A stretch of DNA of 64,000 nt from Syntrophaceae bacterium (GCA_018436925.1 JAHDKI010000009.1:1-64000); one strand, 5' to 3'. Numbered from the stretch's first letter, positions 44,731 to 54,882 are shown. A program made the numbers and translations. Notes: generated by a model not told the origin, from the sequence alone.

Positions 44731-46275
44731 ATGGATTCCATCTTACAATCACTGACCAAACTATGGAACGGGTTTGACGCCCTGAGTTCCGGCCGGAAGG
44801 CCTCCATTGTCATGGTGCTCTTTGCCACGCTGGGGGTGATTGCGCTGTTGATATATCTTACCCTTCAGGTTGAATACCGCGTATTGTTTTCCAATCTGTC
44901 GGCGGAAGACGCGGCCAGTATTGTTGAAAAATTAAACGACAGGAAAATTCCCTATCAGCTGACGGCGGGCGGAACGACCGTGTCCGTTCCTGAAGGGCAA
45001 GTCAACCAACTGCGGCTTGAACTGGCTGCTTCGGGACTACCTCAGGGCGGCGGTGTCGGGTTTGAAATCTTCGATCAAAAGACCTTGGGCGCCACGGAGT
45101 TCGAACAGCAGCTCAACTACCGCCGCGCGCTGCAAGGAGAACTGGCCCGGACGATCAATGGTCTGGACGAAATTCAGTCCAGCCGAGTTCATATCGCATT
45201 GCCTAAGGAATCGCTTTTTCTCGACCAGCAGAAGAAACCGACCGCTTCAGTAACCATAAAGCTCAAATCCGGCAAAGCTCTTCGGCCCGCGCAAATTGAA
45301 GGCATCGTTCATCTGGTTGCCAGTTCCATCGAAGGAATGAATCCAGCCGACGTGATGGTGGTCGATTCGCGCGGGAATATTCTGTCCGCCAAGCAAAACG
45401 ATACGAGATTATCCAAACTGACGGCTCAGCAGATGGATTATCAGCGCAACATGGAAAAAGAGCTGGCGGCAAGGATTCAGAGCATGCTCGAGAATGTGGT
45501 CGGCCAGGGCAGGGCGGTGGTGCGTGTGACGGCGGATCTGGATTTTCGCATTATGGAAAAGACGGAGGAAACCTACGATCCGGAGGCGCAGGTGGTCCGC
45601 AGCCAGCAGAGAAATTCGGAACTCGAACGGGCGGTCGGCGCCAACGCCGATGTCACCGAGAATCCGAAAAAAGAGAAGGTTGATGAAATCATCAATTACG
45701 AAATCAATCGGGTGGTCAGTAAAACCGTGATGCCGGTGGGCGAGACCCGGAAACTATCCATTGCCGTGCTGGTTGACGGAAAGTACAGGAAAAACGAAAA
45801 TAATGAAGAAGTCTACGAAGCCCTCTCCAGACAAGAGATCGAGTCGCTTGAGGACTTGGTGAGAAAATCCGCAGGTTTCGATGCCCAGCGCGGCGACCAG
45901 GTTGTTGTGACCAATATGCCTTTCCGCAAGATCGAAGCCGAGGAGGCGGAAGGCATGTCCTTCCAGGGCACAGTAGAGACCGCTTCGCCCATTCTGAAGT
46001 ATCTCGGTGTGTTTGCGCTGATCGGCTTCATGGTATTATTTGTGCTTCGTCCGCTTTTAAAAAGCGTGATGAACGCCGCAGCGGCTCAACCCGCGGCGCA
46101 ACGAGCGACCGCAGGCGTCGGAGCCGGAATGGGAGCGGCGGAATACGCCCGACAGGCAGCCGAAGAACTGCGACAGGAAGCGAGCCGACCCCTGACCGAG
46201 ACGGAAATTGCCCGTGAGATGGCGCGCGCCGACGCAAGGCAGTTTGCCGATATTCTTCGCAATTGGATCAAGTAG
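44731..46275 (+). CDS. fliF: Flagellar MS-ring protein FliF
   Basis: Forms the membrane ring on which the basal body is built. Two membrane helices (about 24-44 and 427-447) flank a periplasmic part with ring-building motifs (YRVLFSNLSAEDAASIVEKL; the ARTINGLDEIQSSRVHIALP segment). The cytoplasmic C-terminus ends DARQFADILRNWIK, the helix that docks to FliG. At 514 residues it is of usual length. Confidence 0.95.
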   Translation: MDSILQSLTKLWNGFDALSSGRKASIVMVLFATLGVIALLIYLTLQVEYRVLFSNLSAEDAASIVEKLNDRKIPYQLTAGGTTVSVPEGQVNQLRLELAASGLPQGGGVGFEIFDQKTLGATEFEQQLNYRRALQGELARTINGLDEIQSSRVHIALPKESLFLDQQKKPTASVTIKLKSGKALRPAQIEGIVHLVASSIEGMNPADVMVVDSRGNILSAKQNDTRLSKLTAQQMDYQRNMEKELAARIQSMLENVVGQGRAVVRVTADLDFRIMEKTEETYDPEAQVVRSQQRNSELERAVGANADVTENPKKEKVDEIINYEINRVVSKTVMPVGETRKLSIAVLVDGKYRKNENNEEVYEALSRQEIESLEDLVRKSAGFDAQRGDQVVVTNMPFRKIEAEEAEGMSFQGTVETASPILKYLGVFALIGFMVLFVLRPLLKSVMNAAAAQPAAQRATAGVGAGMGAAEYARQAAEELRQEASRPLTETEIAREMARADARQFADILRNWIK

Positions 46276-46311
46276 TCATCATGAAGCAAAGCCATTTCCA
46301 GCGAGGATCCT

Positions 46312-47304
46312 ATGACGGGTGAGGAAAAAGCCGCTATTTTGCTTTTGTCTCTGGATGAAACGTTGGCCGCGGAGGTCATGAAAAATCTCCGACCGTCAGA
46401 AATCCGGCGGCTGGGAAAGCAGATGAGCCGGATCAGCAATATACCTTCCGAAACGGCGACGTCCGTGGCCAGAGAATTCTGCACAATGGCCAAGGAAATC
46501 GGCGGCACCATCTCCGTTCGGGAAGGCATGTCAAAAGATCTGATGGTCAAAGCCCTGGGGGAAAAGGACGCGGAAACCATATTGAGTGAAGTGGATTCGT
46601 TCGCGCTGGATAATCCGATCATCGACAAACTTCACGACATCGATCCGAAGGTGATGGCGGAATTCACGAGGACCGAGCACCCTCAGACCATTGCGCTGAT
46701 TCTGGTTCATTTAAAGCCCGAAAAAGCCGCCGAGGTGCTTGAACATTTCTCTCCGGCGATACAGTATGAAATCACCAAGCGGATGGCCACGCTTAAGAGT
46801 GTGCCGAGAGAATTTATTGAAGAGATGGCCAAAACCCTTGAGAAAGAACTGATTATCGGCAATACGTCCGACACCCAGCTAGGAGGCGCGCAGGTCATTG
46901 CGGATATTCTCAACCGTATGAACCGATCTACCGAAAACGCCATCATGACTTCTTTAGAAGATTCCGATCCCGAATTGGCCGCGGAAATTCGAAACTTCAT
47001 GTTCAGCTTTGAAGATGTGATGAAGCTCGACGACAAATCCATTCAGGAACTCATGAAGGATGTGAGCGCCGAAGATCTGGCCAAGGCGCTCAAACTGGTC
47101 GATGAAACACAAAGAGAGCGCGTTTTCAAAAACATGTCGAAACGCGGCGCGGAGATGCTGCGCGAAGAAATCGAACTCATGCCGCCGATTCGCATTTCCG
47201 AAGTGGAGGCCAGCCAGCGCAAAATCGTGGAGGTAACCAAAAAACTGGAGACGGAAGGCAGAATTGTGATTCTTCGCGGAGATGAGAAGGATGGATTCGT
47301 ATAA
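46312..47304 (+). CDS. fliG: Flagellar motor switch protein FliG
   Basis: Rotor protein that turns stator force into torque. The N-terminal domain binds FliF, the middle domain has TEHPQTIALILVHL (the EHPQ motif that contacts FliM), and the C-terminal domain contains the charged torque helix region (SIQELMKDVSAEDLAKALKL). Length 330. Its end overlaps the start of fliH by about 14 bp. Confidence 0.95.
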   Translation: MTGEEKAAILLLSLDETLAAEVMKNLRPSEIRRLGKQMSRISNIPSETATSVAREFCTMAKEIGGTISVREGMSKDLMVKALGEKDAETILSEVDSFALDNPIIDKLHDIDPKVMAEFTRTEHPQTIALILVHLKPEKAAEVLEHFSPAIQYEITKRMATLKSVPREFIEEMAKTLEKELIIGNTSDTQLGGAQVIADILNRMNRSTENAIMTSLEDSDPELAAEIRNFMFSFEDVMKLDDKSIQELMKDVSAEDLAKALKLVDETQRERVFKNMSKRGAEMLREEIELMPPIRISEVEASQRKIVEVTKKLETEGRIVILRGDEKDGFV

Positions 47305-47959
47305 GACAAAAATCATCAAATCTTCCCAGACCGTGAATTCCGGCAAATCGGTTCCGCTCAATGCAGCCGTTTCCAAAGCAGGAAAACCGACCCTCCCGCC
47401 TGCGGGCAGAACGCCGGGCGCGGGAAAACCCCCGCAGGAAAAATCATCCTCTTCCGATGCCGCATCATATTCGGAGCAGCAGGTCAAAGAAGCCTACAAC
47501 AAAGGATATGCCGACGGAACCGCCAAACAGAAAAAGGAGGCCCTTCACACTCTGGAGGCCCTGGCCGCCATGACCAAAGCGCTTCCTTCGATTCAAAAAG
47601 ATATTCTTCACAAAGGCGAAGAACAGATCGTGAAGCTCGCAGTCGCAGTCGCGGAAAAAATCCTGCAATCAGAAGTCGCTTCGCGTAAAGATGCGGTCAT
47701 CGGCGTTCTCAGGACTGCGCTGCGGAATGTATCGGACACGGAGGGGATGAAGATCCGCCTCAATCCTCAGGATTTTCGTTACATGATGGAAGTGAAAAAA
47801 GACTTTCTTCAGTCGTTCGACGGCATCCGCAACATCACATTCGAAGAGGATGGAGCAATCAAACGCGGCGGCGCCGTAATCGAAACCGCCTTCGGGGAAG
47901 TGGACGCCCGTCTGGAGAACCAACTCAAGGAAATTCGATCGGCCATGCTTAAACCGTAA
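47291..47959 (+). CDS. fliH: Flagellar assembly protein FliH
   Basis: Stator of the export ATPase: it binds FliI and tethers it to the C-ring through FliN. The N-terminus is low-complexity and proline-rich, followed by a coiled coil (SEQQVKEAYNKGYADGTAKQKKEAL) and the FliH/YscL domain (KLAVAVAEKILQSEV...GGAVIETAFGEVDARLENQL). Two in-frame ATGs (47282 and 47291) both lie inside fliG; 47291 has GGAG at a better distance. 222 residues. Confidence 0.9.
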   Translation: MDSYKTKIIKSSQTVNSGKSVPLNAAVSKAGKPTLPPAGRTPGAGKPPQEKSSSSDAASYSEQQVKEAYNKGYADGTAKQKKEALHTLEALAAMTKALPSIQKDILHKGEEQIVKLAVAVAEKILQSEVASRKDAVIGVLRTALRNVSDTEGMKIRLNPQDFRYMMEVKKDFLQSFDGIRNITFEEDGAIKRGGAVIETAFGEVDARLENQLKEIRSAMLKP

Positions 47960-47990
47960 CGGGTTTTGCGGGAAGGGAAACGGCTTCTGC

Positions 47991-49325
47991 ATGAATACTT
48001 CAATCGATTTATCCCGATATGAACACATCCTCAAACGGGTCAATCCGATCCGCGTCAACGGCAAAGTGAGTGAAATTGTCGGCCTGATGGTCGAGGGCAA
48101 CGGCCCGGCCGCCTCCATCGGCGATGTCTGCGGCATTGTGCCGGTCAACGGCGAGTTGCCTTTGGAAGCGGAAGTGGTGGGATTCAAAAGCGGCAGGGTG
48201 CTGTTGATGCCGCTGGAAAGCATCCAGGGTTTGGGGCCCGGATGCAAAATTCTTTCGATGGGACGAAAGGCGTCCATCGGTGTCGGCACAGAGCTTCTGG
48301 GCCGTGTCATCGACGGGATGGGCAATCCCATCGATAACAAAGGACCGATTCGCTTCGAAGACGAATACCCGATTTATGCCGACCCGATCAATCCGCTGGA
48401 CAGGGGCCGCATCACCGAGCCCATGGACATGGGCATCCGCGCCATCAACGGTCTGTTTACCTGCGGCAAAGGGCAGAGAATGGGAATTTTCGCGGGATCC
48501 GGCGTCGGCAAAAGTGTGCTGATGGGAATGATCGCCCGCAACACCAAGGCTGATGTCAATGTCATTGGGCTCATCGGAGAGCGCGGACGAGAGGTTCGTG
48601 AGTTTCTGGAAAAGAATCTGGGAGAAGAAGGACTGGCGCGGTCTGTCGTGGTGGTGGCGGCCTCAGACATGCATCCGTTGATCCGCATGCGGGCGGCCTA
48701 TGTGGCCACCACGGTGTCGGAATATTTTCGGGACCAGGGCAAGGATGTGCTCCTGATGGTCGATTCGCTCACTCGATTTGCCATGGCGCAGCGGGAAATC
48801 GGTCTGTCCGTGGGAGAGCCGCCTACAACGAAAGGCTATACCCCGTCGGTGTTCAGCATGCTGCCCAAACTGCTGGAGCGATCCGGCATCGTTGAAGGCG
48901 TGGGCAGCATCACCGGGTTGTACACGATCCTGGTGGAAGGCGACGATTTCAACGAGCCGATATCCGATGCCGCGCGCTCCATTCTCGACGGACACATTTC
49001 GCTGTCGAGAGCCCTGGCCAACAAAAATCATTATCCGGCAATCGATGCGCTGGGCAGCATCAGCCGGGTGATGATCGATATTGTTGATGAAGAGCATAAA
49101 AAGAAAGCCAACGACCTGCTTAATATTCTTGCAACGTATAAAAAAGCCGAGGACATCATTAATATCGGCGCCTATGTGAGCGGATCGAACCCGGGTATTG
49201 ATTACGCCGTCAAAATGGTCGAGCGGGTAGATGCTTATCTTCGCCAGAATATCGGCGAGAAAATCGATTTTACGCAGGCCAAGGCACAGTTACTGCAGTT
49301 GTTTAATCAGCAGGGCAATGAGTAG
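47991..49325 (+). CDS. fliI: Flagellum-specific ATPase FliI
   Basis: ATPase of the flagellar type III export apparatus, related to the F1 beta subunit. Walker A is GSGVGKS (169-175), the LIGERGREVREFLE motif and the Walker B region DVLLMVDSLTRFAMAQREI follow. Length 444 is normal. It sits between fliH and fliJ, its binding partners. Confidence 0.96.
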   Translation: MNTSIDLSRYEHILKRVNPIRVNGKVSEIVGLMVEGNGPAASIGDVCGIVPVNGELPLEAEVVGFKSGRVLLMPLESIQGLGPGCKILSMGRKASIGVGTELLGRVIDGMGNPIDNKGPIRFEDEYPIYADPINPLDRGRITEPMDMGIRAINGLFTCGKGQRMGIFAGSGVGKSVLMGMIARNTKADVNVIGLIGERGREVREFLEKNLGEEGLARSVVVVAASDMHPLIRMRAAYVATTVSEYFRDQGKDVLLMVDSLTRFAMAQREIGLSVGEPPTTKGYTPSVFSMLPKLLERSGIVEGVGSITGLYTILVEGDDFNEPISDAARSILDGHISLSRALANKNHYPAIDALGSISRVMIDIVDEEHKKKANDLLNILATYKKAEDIINIGAYVSGSNPGIDYAVKMVERVDAYLRQNIGEKIDFTQAKAQLLQLFNQQGNE

Positions 49326-49330
49326 TCGGC

Positions 49331-49771
49331 ATGTTTAAATTCAAGATGCAATCGGTCCTGGATTATCGGCGCAATGTCGAGGAGAAGATTCTTGGTGACT
49401 ACTCGGACCTCAAGCGCCGTCATGCGGAGGAAAAAGGGATTCTCAAACAATTGGTCGGCAGCCGCAGGCAGGCTCTTCACGCCCTGCGGGGCACCGGTAA
49501 CAGGGTGATGAACGTGTCGGACATCGCGGAAAGCATCGCGTACATCGAATCGATCCGCTCGCAGGAAGAGCGACAAAAGGGTGTGATCCGTCAGGTGAAA
49601 GCATTGGTTGAGGCCAAGCACAGGGAACTGATGGAAGCGGTCAAAAACAGAAAAGTGATGGAGAAGCTCAAGGAACGTCATGAGTACGAGTATCGCAAAG
49701 AAATGAGCGAGCTGGAACAGAAAAATTCGGATGAGATGTCCGTTTTGAAGTTCGGCAGGAGACAGACATGA
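49331..49771 (+). CDS. fliJ: Flagellar export protein FliJ
   Basis: Small coiled-coil protein (146 residues) that inserts into the FliI hexamer and links it to FlhA. It starts MFKFKMQSVLDYRRNVEEK, the usual FliJ beginning, and is helical and charged throughout (KLKERHEYEYRKEMSELEQK). It begins 5 bp after fliI and overlaps motE by 4 bp (ATGA). Recognition is from position, size and composition more than from strict motifs. Confidence 0.9.
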   Translation: MFKFKMQSVLDYRRNVEEKILGDYSDLKRRHAEEKGILKQLVGSRRQALHALRGTGNRVMNVSDIAESIAYIESIRSQEERQKGVIRQVKALVEAKHRELMEAVKNRKVMEKLKERHEYEYRKEMSELEQKNSDEMSVLKFGRRQT

Positions 49772-50403
49772 AAAGAATAATTATCGGCCTGCAGATCGTT
49801 GTACTGCTTTTGATCCTGGCAAAGGCCGCCTCGGTTTTCGGCGTTTTGCATAAAACAGGAATCAAGGAACTCTCAGGATTCTTGCCCGGAAACGCTCTGG
49901 CCCAGCAACCGCCCGATTCCGTCCAGACCTCATTGCCGGACAAAGCGGCGACAACCCCCCCCGTGCAGAAGGATACGATGGATGAAATACTGGTCCAACA
50001 AAGGGGGCTTGCCGAAGCGCTGGCGGCTCGGAAAGCCCAACTCGATGAGCGGGAAAACGCGCTCAAAGCCGACGAACAGCGCCTGATGGCCTTAAGGCGG
50101 GAAATTACGGAAAAGATTGCGCTGTTGAGCCAGCAGGAAGAGAGGCTTGCGGCGGCGCTGGATGCCGCAAGAGAAGAAGATGTCAGGCGATACAAAGACA
50201 TGGCCAAAGTCTATGAAAACACCCCTCCGGCGAAAGCGGGTCCCATGTTTGAGAAACTCGATACCAAAACCGCAGCGGGCATTACGATGAATATGAAAAA
50301 AGAAAAGGCGGGCGCGCTGTGGGCTTATATTTCTCCGCAAAAAGCAGTTGAGATTACCCGGGAGATTACAAGGACGGGAGGCACCGCCGCGGTTAAGCAG
50401 TAA
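49768..50403 (+). CDS. motE: MotE-like periplasmic protein
   Basis: One N-terminal membrane helix (residues 4-24) anchors a periplasmic part with a proline-rich stretch, a coiled coil (LAARKAQLDERENALKADEQ..., about 70-130) and a MgtE-N-like C-terminal domain (YENTPPAKAGPMFEKLDTKTAAGI). MotE proteins assist flagellar motor function in sinorhizobia and are common after fliJ. A run of eight C (49955-49962) lies in the coding part between helix and coiled coil. A strong terminator follows, closing the flgB operon. Confidence 0.8.
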   Translation: MKRIIIGLQIVVLLLILAKAASVFGVLHKTGIKELSGFLPGNALAQQPPDSVQTSLPDKAATTPPVQKDTMDEILVQQRGLAEALAARKAQLDERENALKADEQRLMALRREITEKIALLSQQEERLAAALDAAREEDVRRYKDMAKVYENTPPAKAGPMFEKLDTKTAAGITMNMKKEKAGALWAYISPQKAVEITREITRTGGTAAVKQ

Positions 50404-50437
50404 ACAAAGAGCCGCTTATTTGGGCGAAAAATGATAA

Positions 50438-50467
50438 AGAGGCGCTTGGTAAAGCGCCTCTTTTTTT
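50438..50467 (+). terminator. Rho-independent terminator after motE
   Basis: AGAGGCGCTT pairs with AAGCGCCTCT around GGTA, followed by seven T. It ends the flgB-to-motE transcript. Confidence 0.93.
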
Positions 50468-50674
50468 ACCCGCGCCACAACGGGCAAAGTTGTGCGGCCA
50501 AAGCCGCATGGAATTCGGCCCGATCTCATAGTCCATCAACTTTATATCCTGATCGACAGCGGTACGTTCTTTCCTATCCGTTTCCGGAAAATATTTCCCG
50601 ATGTCGGCGATTCATGTCCGGTATAAAAGTGCTAAGTAATTGATATTACAATGTTATAACCTTGCAATTATTTA

Positions 50675-50690
50675 TGGCATGCCTATTGCT
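50675..50690 (+). promoter_or_regulatory. Sigma-54 promoter of fliK operon
   Basis: TGGCAT-N5-TTGCT with correct spacing, 35 bp before the fliK ATG. The gap from the motE terminator to here (about 200 bp) holds nothing else I can name. Confidence 0.83.
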
Positions 50691-50725
50691 CATCGCTAGG
50701 ATAAAACAATCCAGGAGTGTCGGGT

Positions 50726-52453
50726 ATGGACATCACTTCAAATGCGGTCGCGGAGAGTCAAACACAAAACCAGGCCGCCAATCCCCTTGCACTGCTCCAT
50801 GCCCTTTTCGGCGCCCGGGCGGGAAAAGCCAAAGGCTGTGTGCTTTCTGGCGACGCTTCTTCATCATGCTCTTCTTTTTTGAAACTATTGAGCGAACAGA
50901 TGCAGAATGTCGGCCAAAAGCTTCAAAACTTGAAAGCCGAAGTGCAAAGCGACGAATATGCTCTGCTTCCCGAAGTGCTGGATCTGCTTTTATCAGGCGG
51001 CAGCCTCGTCAGCGTCGGCATTGACGGAGAAGGCCTTTTAACGGTTATGAAGACAGACGCTGATCAACAGGAAGGACAGACGGAGATTCCGGGAACGGAT
51101 TTATATGGTTTATTGACCGCAACCGGTCTGGCATCGTTTCTTGAACAGGCACAGGGCCACAAGAGCGTGAAGACCCCCATTTCAGCGGAAGCTCTTCTGT
51201 CGGTTATTCAAAGTCAAATCGATCCGGAGATTAACGTCAAATCCCCGGCAATGAGTGTTGAAGCGGGGAAAATTCTTGAAGCGATGATCCAAAATCCGGC
51301 AATGCCTTTTTCGGCTGACAAAAGAAGCGCCGCTGGGCAGGAAAAACAAGCGCATGGCGGCAGCTTGATTCCGCTTGGGGCCGACGAACAAGATGCGATT
51401 AAAATTGAAGCGCCAGGAAGCCAAAAAACGCAAAACGGAAGCGAACGATCTTTTGCTTTGCCTTTCAAAGAGGCTCTAGGGAGTGAAGCACAGGATATGC
51501 GGGTCAGCCAAAAATCTTCACCTGATTCAGGCGAATTGAAATTTGCGATGGACCAGGGCGCGAAAGACAAAGGTGTTGAAAAATGGGCACAGGCGGCAAG
51601 CGAAAACCGAGTTTTAAAAAGCGCTTTGGCGGAGATGCCGCCTGCAAAAGCGGCTGCGGAAGCAACCCCTGCCGTCCGGCCGGAGCCATTCCTCGTGAGG
51701 GATCAGGAGCAAAAAATAACCGATCGCATCAAAAACAACCCAAATCCGCTCAAAGGCGACCAAGCTGAAAACAGCTCGGATCTTCAGATGAAAATGAAGT
51801 TACAAAAGAATCCTGTGCACAATGAACAGAAAATAGCGCAACTGGCCGTTTCGGAAGCCGAGTCGGGCAGCACCAAGATAAAAGCGGAGGTTCGCGGAAA
51901 AGCGGCGCTGATGGACAAATCGCCCGAGACAGCCGGCGTCGCCTCCAATTCGTCTGCATCCGGTCCAACGCAGTCAAAGCCGGTGTCGCCCGTCACCGCC
52001 ACATCCATTATCGACCGGGTGGCGACGGAGTTTCGAGAGACGCTGGCTCAGGAATCCGGTCGTGTGAGGATGACGCTTACGCCGCCGTCTCTGGGAACCC
52101 TGGAGATGGATGTGCTGGTCCGCAACGGAAAAGTTCGTGTGATGTTGTTTGCCGAAAGCCGCGACGTGCAAAAAATGCTTGCCGGCAGTATCGATACGCT
52201 GAAAAACTCTTTGACCGGGCAAGGAATGACCATTGAGCGCTGCGATGTTCTGATGCAGGACCGGCGCGACGGGTACTCGCCTTATTCGGGAAATCAGGGG
52301 TTATTTGAAGACGGTTCCGGACGTTCGGGTCATAGACAGGCGCAGGAGGAAACAGGAAGAAATGCGGCGGGAGGGAAACCTTCCGTGTTCGGGCCGCCCG
52401 CGCCGACGGGGCGTCCGTCATCTGACTCGGATTCCATCAGTTTGTTTGCCTAG
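50726..52453 (+). CDS. fliK: Flagellar hook-length control protein FliK
   Basis: Molecular ruler that stops hook growth and switches export specificity. The long N-terminal and middle part is low in conserved motifs and rich in Ala, Ser, Lys and Gln, as in all FliK. The C-terminal switch domain (about 430-520) shows RMTLTPPSLGTLEMDVLVRNGKVRVM and LKNSLTGQGMTIERCDVLM. The ATG is preferred to an overlapping GTG at 50717 because AGGAG would be 8 nt away. 575 residues. First gene of fliK-flgD-flgE. Confidence 0.88.
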   Translation: MDITSNAVAESQTQNQAANPLALLHALFGARAGKAKGCVLSGDASSSCSSFLKLLSEQMQNVGQKLQNLKAEVQSDEYALLPEVLDLLLSGGSLVSVGIDGEGLLTVMKTDADQQEGQTEIPGTDLYGLLTATGLASFLEQAQGHKSVKTPISAEALLSVIQSQIDPEINVKSPAMSVEAGKILEAMIQNPAMPFSADKRSAAGQEKQAHGGSLIPLGADEQDAIKIEAPGSQKTQNGSERSFALPFKEALGSEAQDMRVSQKSSPDSGELKFAMDQGAKDKGVEKWAQAASENRVLKSALAEMPPAKAAAEATPAVRPEPFLVRDQEQKITDRIKNNPNPLKGDQAENSSDLQMKMKLQKNPVHNEQKIAQLAVSEAESGSTKIKAEVRGKAALMDKSPETAGVASNSSASGPTQSKPVSPVTATSIIDRVATEFRETLAQESGRVRMTLTPPSLGTLEMDVLVRNGKVRVMLFAESRDVQKMLAGSIDTLKNSLTGQGMTIERCDVLMQDRRDGYSPYSGNQGLFEDGSGRSGHRQAQEETGRNAAGGKPSVFGPPAPTGRPSSDSDSISLFA

Positions 52454-52467
52454 GAAGGAGATCAATT

Positions 52468-53088
52468 ATGAGTGTTGTCACAAGCACGAACACCACCAAT
52501 AACGTCATGGGGCAGGATGCTTTCATGAAGATGTTGATTGCGCAGTTGAAAAATCAGGATCCACTCAACCCGATGGACGGCACTGAATTTGCGGTTCAGC
52601 TGGCGCAGTTTACACAGCTGGAAAAACTTACCAATCTCAACGAAACAATGAAAGTCCTGCCGGATTACCTCAGCTCATTCGCCAACGCGCAGACGGTGAA
52701 CATGATCGGCAACGAGGCGATCGCCCGGGGCAACGTCATCGATGTCAGCTCAACCAGCGCGCGGATCACCTATAATCTGCCGTCAGCCATAGCCGGCGCG
52801 ACCATCAGCCTCTACGATGCCAACGGGCTTCTGGTCGATTCCGTGCAAGTGGGTTCGCAGGATGCGGGTCAAAATGCCGTCACCTGGTACTGCGGCGATA
52901 TGGCGAAAGGAAATTACACATACAGCGTCAATGCTGTGGATAAAAACGGCAAAAGCGTCACAGTCGATACATTGCTCAGAGGGGTGATCACGGGAGCTTC
53001 ATTCAAAAACGGCAGCGCTTATTTGACAATCAACGGTCAGGACGTGGCGTTTGCCGATGTCCTGGCGATCAATAAAATCGACAATTAA
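52468..53088 (+). CDS. flgD: Flagellar hook assembly protein FlgD
   Basis: Hook-cap scaffold needed to polymerise FlgE. The N-terminal signature is GQDAFMKMLIAQLKNQDPLNPMDGTEF followed by QLAQFTQLEKL. The C-terminal half (about 90-200) has the FlgD tudor/Ig-like folds (ISLYDANGLLVDSVQVG). The 206 residues fit. It sits between fliK and flgE with an AAGGAG ribosome-binding site. Confidence 0.95.
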   Translation: MSVVTSTNTTNNVMGQDAFMKMLIAQLKNQDPLNPMDGTEFAVQLAQFTQLEKLTNLNETMKVLPDYLSSFANAQTVNMIGNEAIARGNVIDVSSTSARITYNLPSAIAGATISLYDANGLLVDSVQVGSQDAGQNAVTWYCGDMAKGNYTYSVNAVDKNGKSVTVDTLLRGVITGASFKNGSAYLTINGQDVAFADVLAINKIDN

Positions 53089-53112
53089 TTAAAGGGTACA
53101 GGAGGATATAGT

Positions 53113-54645
53113 ATGGGCAGCGCACTATGGGCGGGAATTTCGGGACTCAACGCCAGTTCCAAAGAGCTTGATGTCATCGCCAATAACCTGGCAAACGTCA
53201 ACACGATCGGTTTTAAATCAACGACCACCTTTTTTGCGGATGTTTTAAGTTCCAGCATCTCGGGCGGCGCATCCGGAACCATGCAGGTCGGCCGCGGCGT
53301 TGCCGTCAGCGAAGTGCAGACCCAGTACGGCGCCGGATCCTTTCAGACCACCGGCAACGCGACCGATGTCGCAATTGATGGAGACGGATTCTTCATGGTC
53401 AACGATATGGAAGGCGCCACCTACTACACACGCGCCGGTGCGTTCCACCTGAATTCCGACGGTGTTTTGGTGGATACAAACGGATATATGCTCCAGGGCC
53501 AGTTGGTCGTCGACGGAGAGGCGGTGGGGCCGATGACCGACATCAGGCTTCAGGGGGTTCAGTCCGAACCTCAGGTGTCGACGATTTTCGCCCTTGGCGC
53601 GAATCTGAATTCCGCCACGGAAACCGGCGGACAGTTCAATACCACCCAGACCGTGTACGACTCTCTGGGAGCCAGCCACACGCTCAACAATACGTTTACG
53701 CGCACCGAGTTATCCGGCGAGGGGTACTGGGCGGTTCAGAGTTTTCTGGACAATACTGAGGCGACCGACCTCACGGCTGATGGGTTTATTTTTGATTCCG
53801 CAGGCAATATGACAGGCATGTATACCGGAGCAGTCGGCGCGGTGGCTTCCTCCGGCGCCGGCACGGCGACCATTGATCTCAATCGCGCCGGTATGGTTTA
53901 TCAGACCGGCACCATGGTTTTGACCCGCACCTCGGCGGCCACCTGGTCGGTAACCGGTTTGGGTGGCTACACAAACGCCACGGCAAGTTACGATTCGGTG
54001 GGCAACACCATCTCCGTCAGTCTGGATGGAACCGGAACCGCTGATTTGACGTTGACGCTTGCCGGAGCCTGGGCGGACGGCGATACAGCGACCTACACGC
54101 TGACGCATACGGCCGGACCGGTGACGGATGTGAATGTCGATTTTTCCGGCATTCCGCTGGACGGAGGCGCGACGATCGGCAGCGGCGGCAACATCACCTG
54201 GAATCTGGTCGGGGCGGGTTCTCTGGACATCACGCAGTATGCGGCAGCCTCGGTCATCCGGGCCATCACCGCCGACGGGTATGCCTCTGGTCAGCTCAGG
54301 TCTTTATCCATTGACGCAAGCGGTCGAGTCAGCGGATTTTTCACCAACGGTCAAACGGCGGATCTGGCGCAGATCATTTTAGCTTCGTTTCCCAATCCCT
54401 GGGGCCTGATGAGAATGGGGTCGAATCTCTTCGGAGAAACGGTGACATCCGGATCTTCAATCCGCAATACGCCGGGGGATTCCGGAATGGGAACGCTCAC
54501 GCCCAATACGCTCGAAATGTCCAATACCGACATTGCCGCAGAATTCATCCGCATGATCACGGCGCAAAAGGCCTACCAGGCCAGCGCGCGTGTCGTGACC
54601 ACGCAGGATGCCATCATGCAGGAACTGATGAACATCAAGAGATAA
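53113..54645 (+). CDS. flgE: Flagellar hook protein FlgE
   Basis: Subunit of the hook. The N-terminal axial motif is LWAGISGLNASSKELDVIANNLANVNTIGFK and the C-terminal one is LEMSNTDIAAEFIRMITAQKAYQASARVV. Between them lies a central region (about 170-400) rich in Thr, Gly, Ala and Ser, which forms the exposed hook domains and makes the protein longer (510) than E. coli FlgE. AGGAGG site before the ATG. A hairpin terminator follows. Confidence 0.95.
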   Translation: MGSALWAGISGLNASSKELDVIANNLANVNTIGFKSTTTFFADVLSSSISGGASGTMQVGRGVAVSEVQTQYGAGSFQTTGNATDVAIDGDGFFMVNDMEGATYYTRAGAFHLNSDGVLVDTNGYMLQGQLVVDGEAVGPMTDIRLQGVQSEPQVSTIFALGANLNSATETGGQFNTTQTVYDSLGASHTLNNTFTRTELSGEGYWAVQSFLDNTEATDLTADGFIFDSAGNMTGMYTGAVGAVASSGAGTATIDLNRAGMVYQTGTMVLTRTSAATWSVTGLGGYTNATASYDSVGNTISVSLDGTGTADLTLTLAGAWADGDTATYTLTHTAGPVTDVNVDFSGIPLDGGATIGSGGNITWNLVGAGSLDITQYAAASVIRAITADGYASGQLRSLSIDASGRVSGFFTNGQTADLAQIILASFPNPWGLMRMGSNLFGETVTSGSSIRNTPGDSGMGTLTPNTLEMSNTDIAAEFIRMITAQKAYQASARVVTTQDAIMQELMNIKR

Positions 54646-54657
54646 AGAAAGTCATCA

Positions 54658-54686
54658 GGCGGGGCGGTTTCAAAGACCGCTCCGCC
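54658..54686 (+). terminator. Terminator after flgE
   Basis: GGCGGGGCGGT pairs with ACCGCTCCGCC (one G-T) around TTCAAAG, followed by CATCTTTT. It ends the fliK-flgD-flgE transcript. Confidence 0.82.
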
Positions 54687-54826
54687 CATCTTTTACGTGT
54701 CAAAATATTGGCTTTTCGTCAAAAATTAAATTTTCTGATTTCTCCCCGGTTGCCTTATCTTCTCTTCTGTTGCGCAATTAATAGATATTGTTGATTTTTT
54801 AATCACAAGGCCCAGGCGTTCTCCCC

Positions 54827-54842
54827 TGGTATGTTCCTTGCT
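54827..54842 (+). promoter_or_regulatory. Sigma-54 promoter of fliL operon
   Basis: TGGTAT-N5-TTGCT, 41 bp before the fliL ATG. It probably drives fliL through flhA or beyond. Confidence 0.82.
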
Positions 54843-54882
54843 AATTAATAAGCGTCAAAAAATATTGCAGGGAGAAAGACCT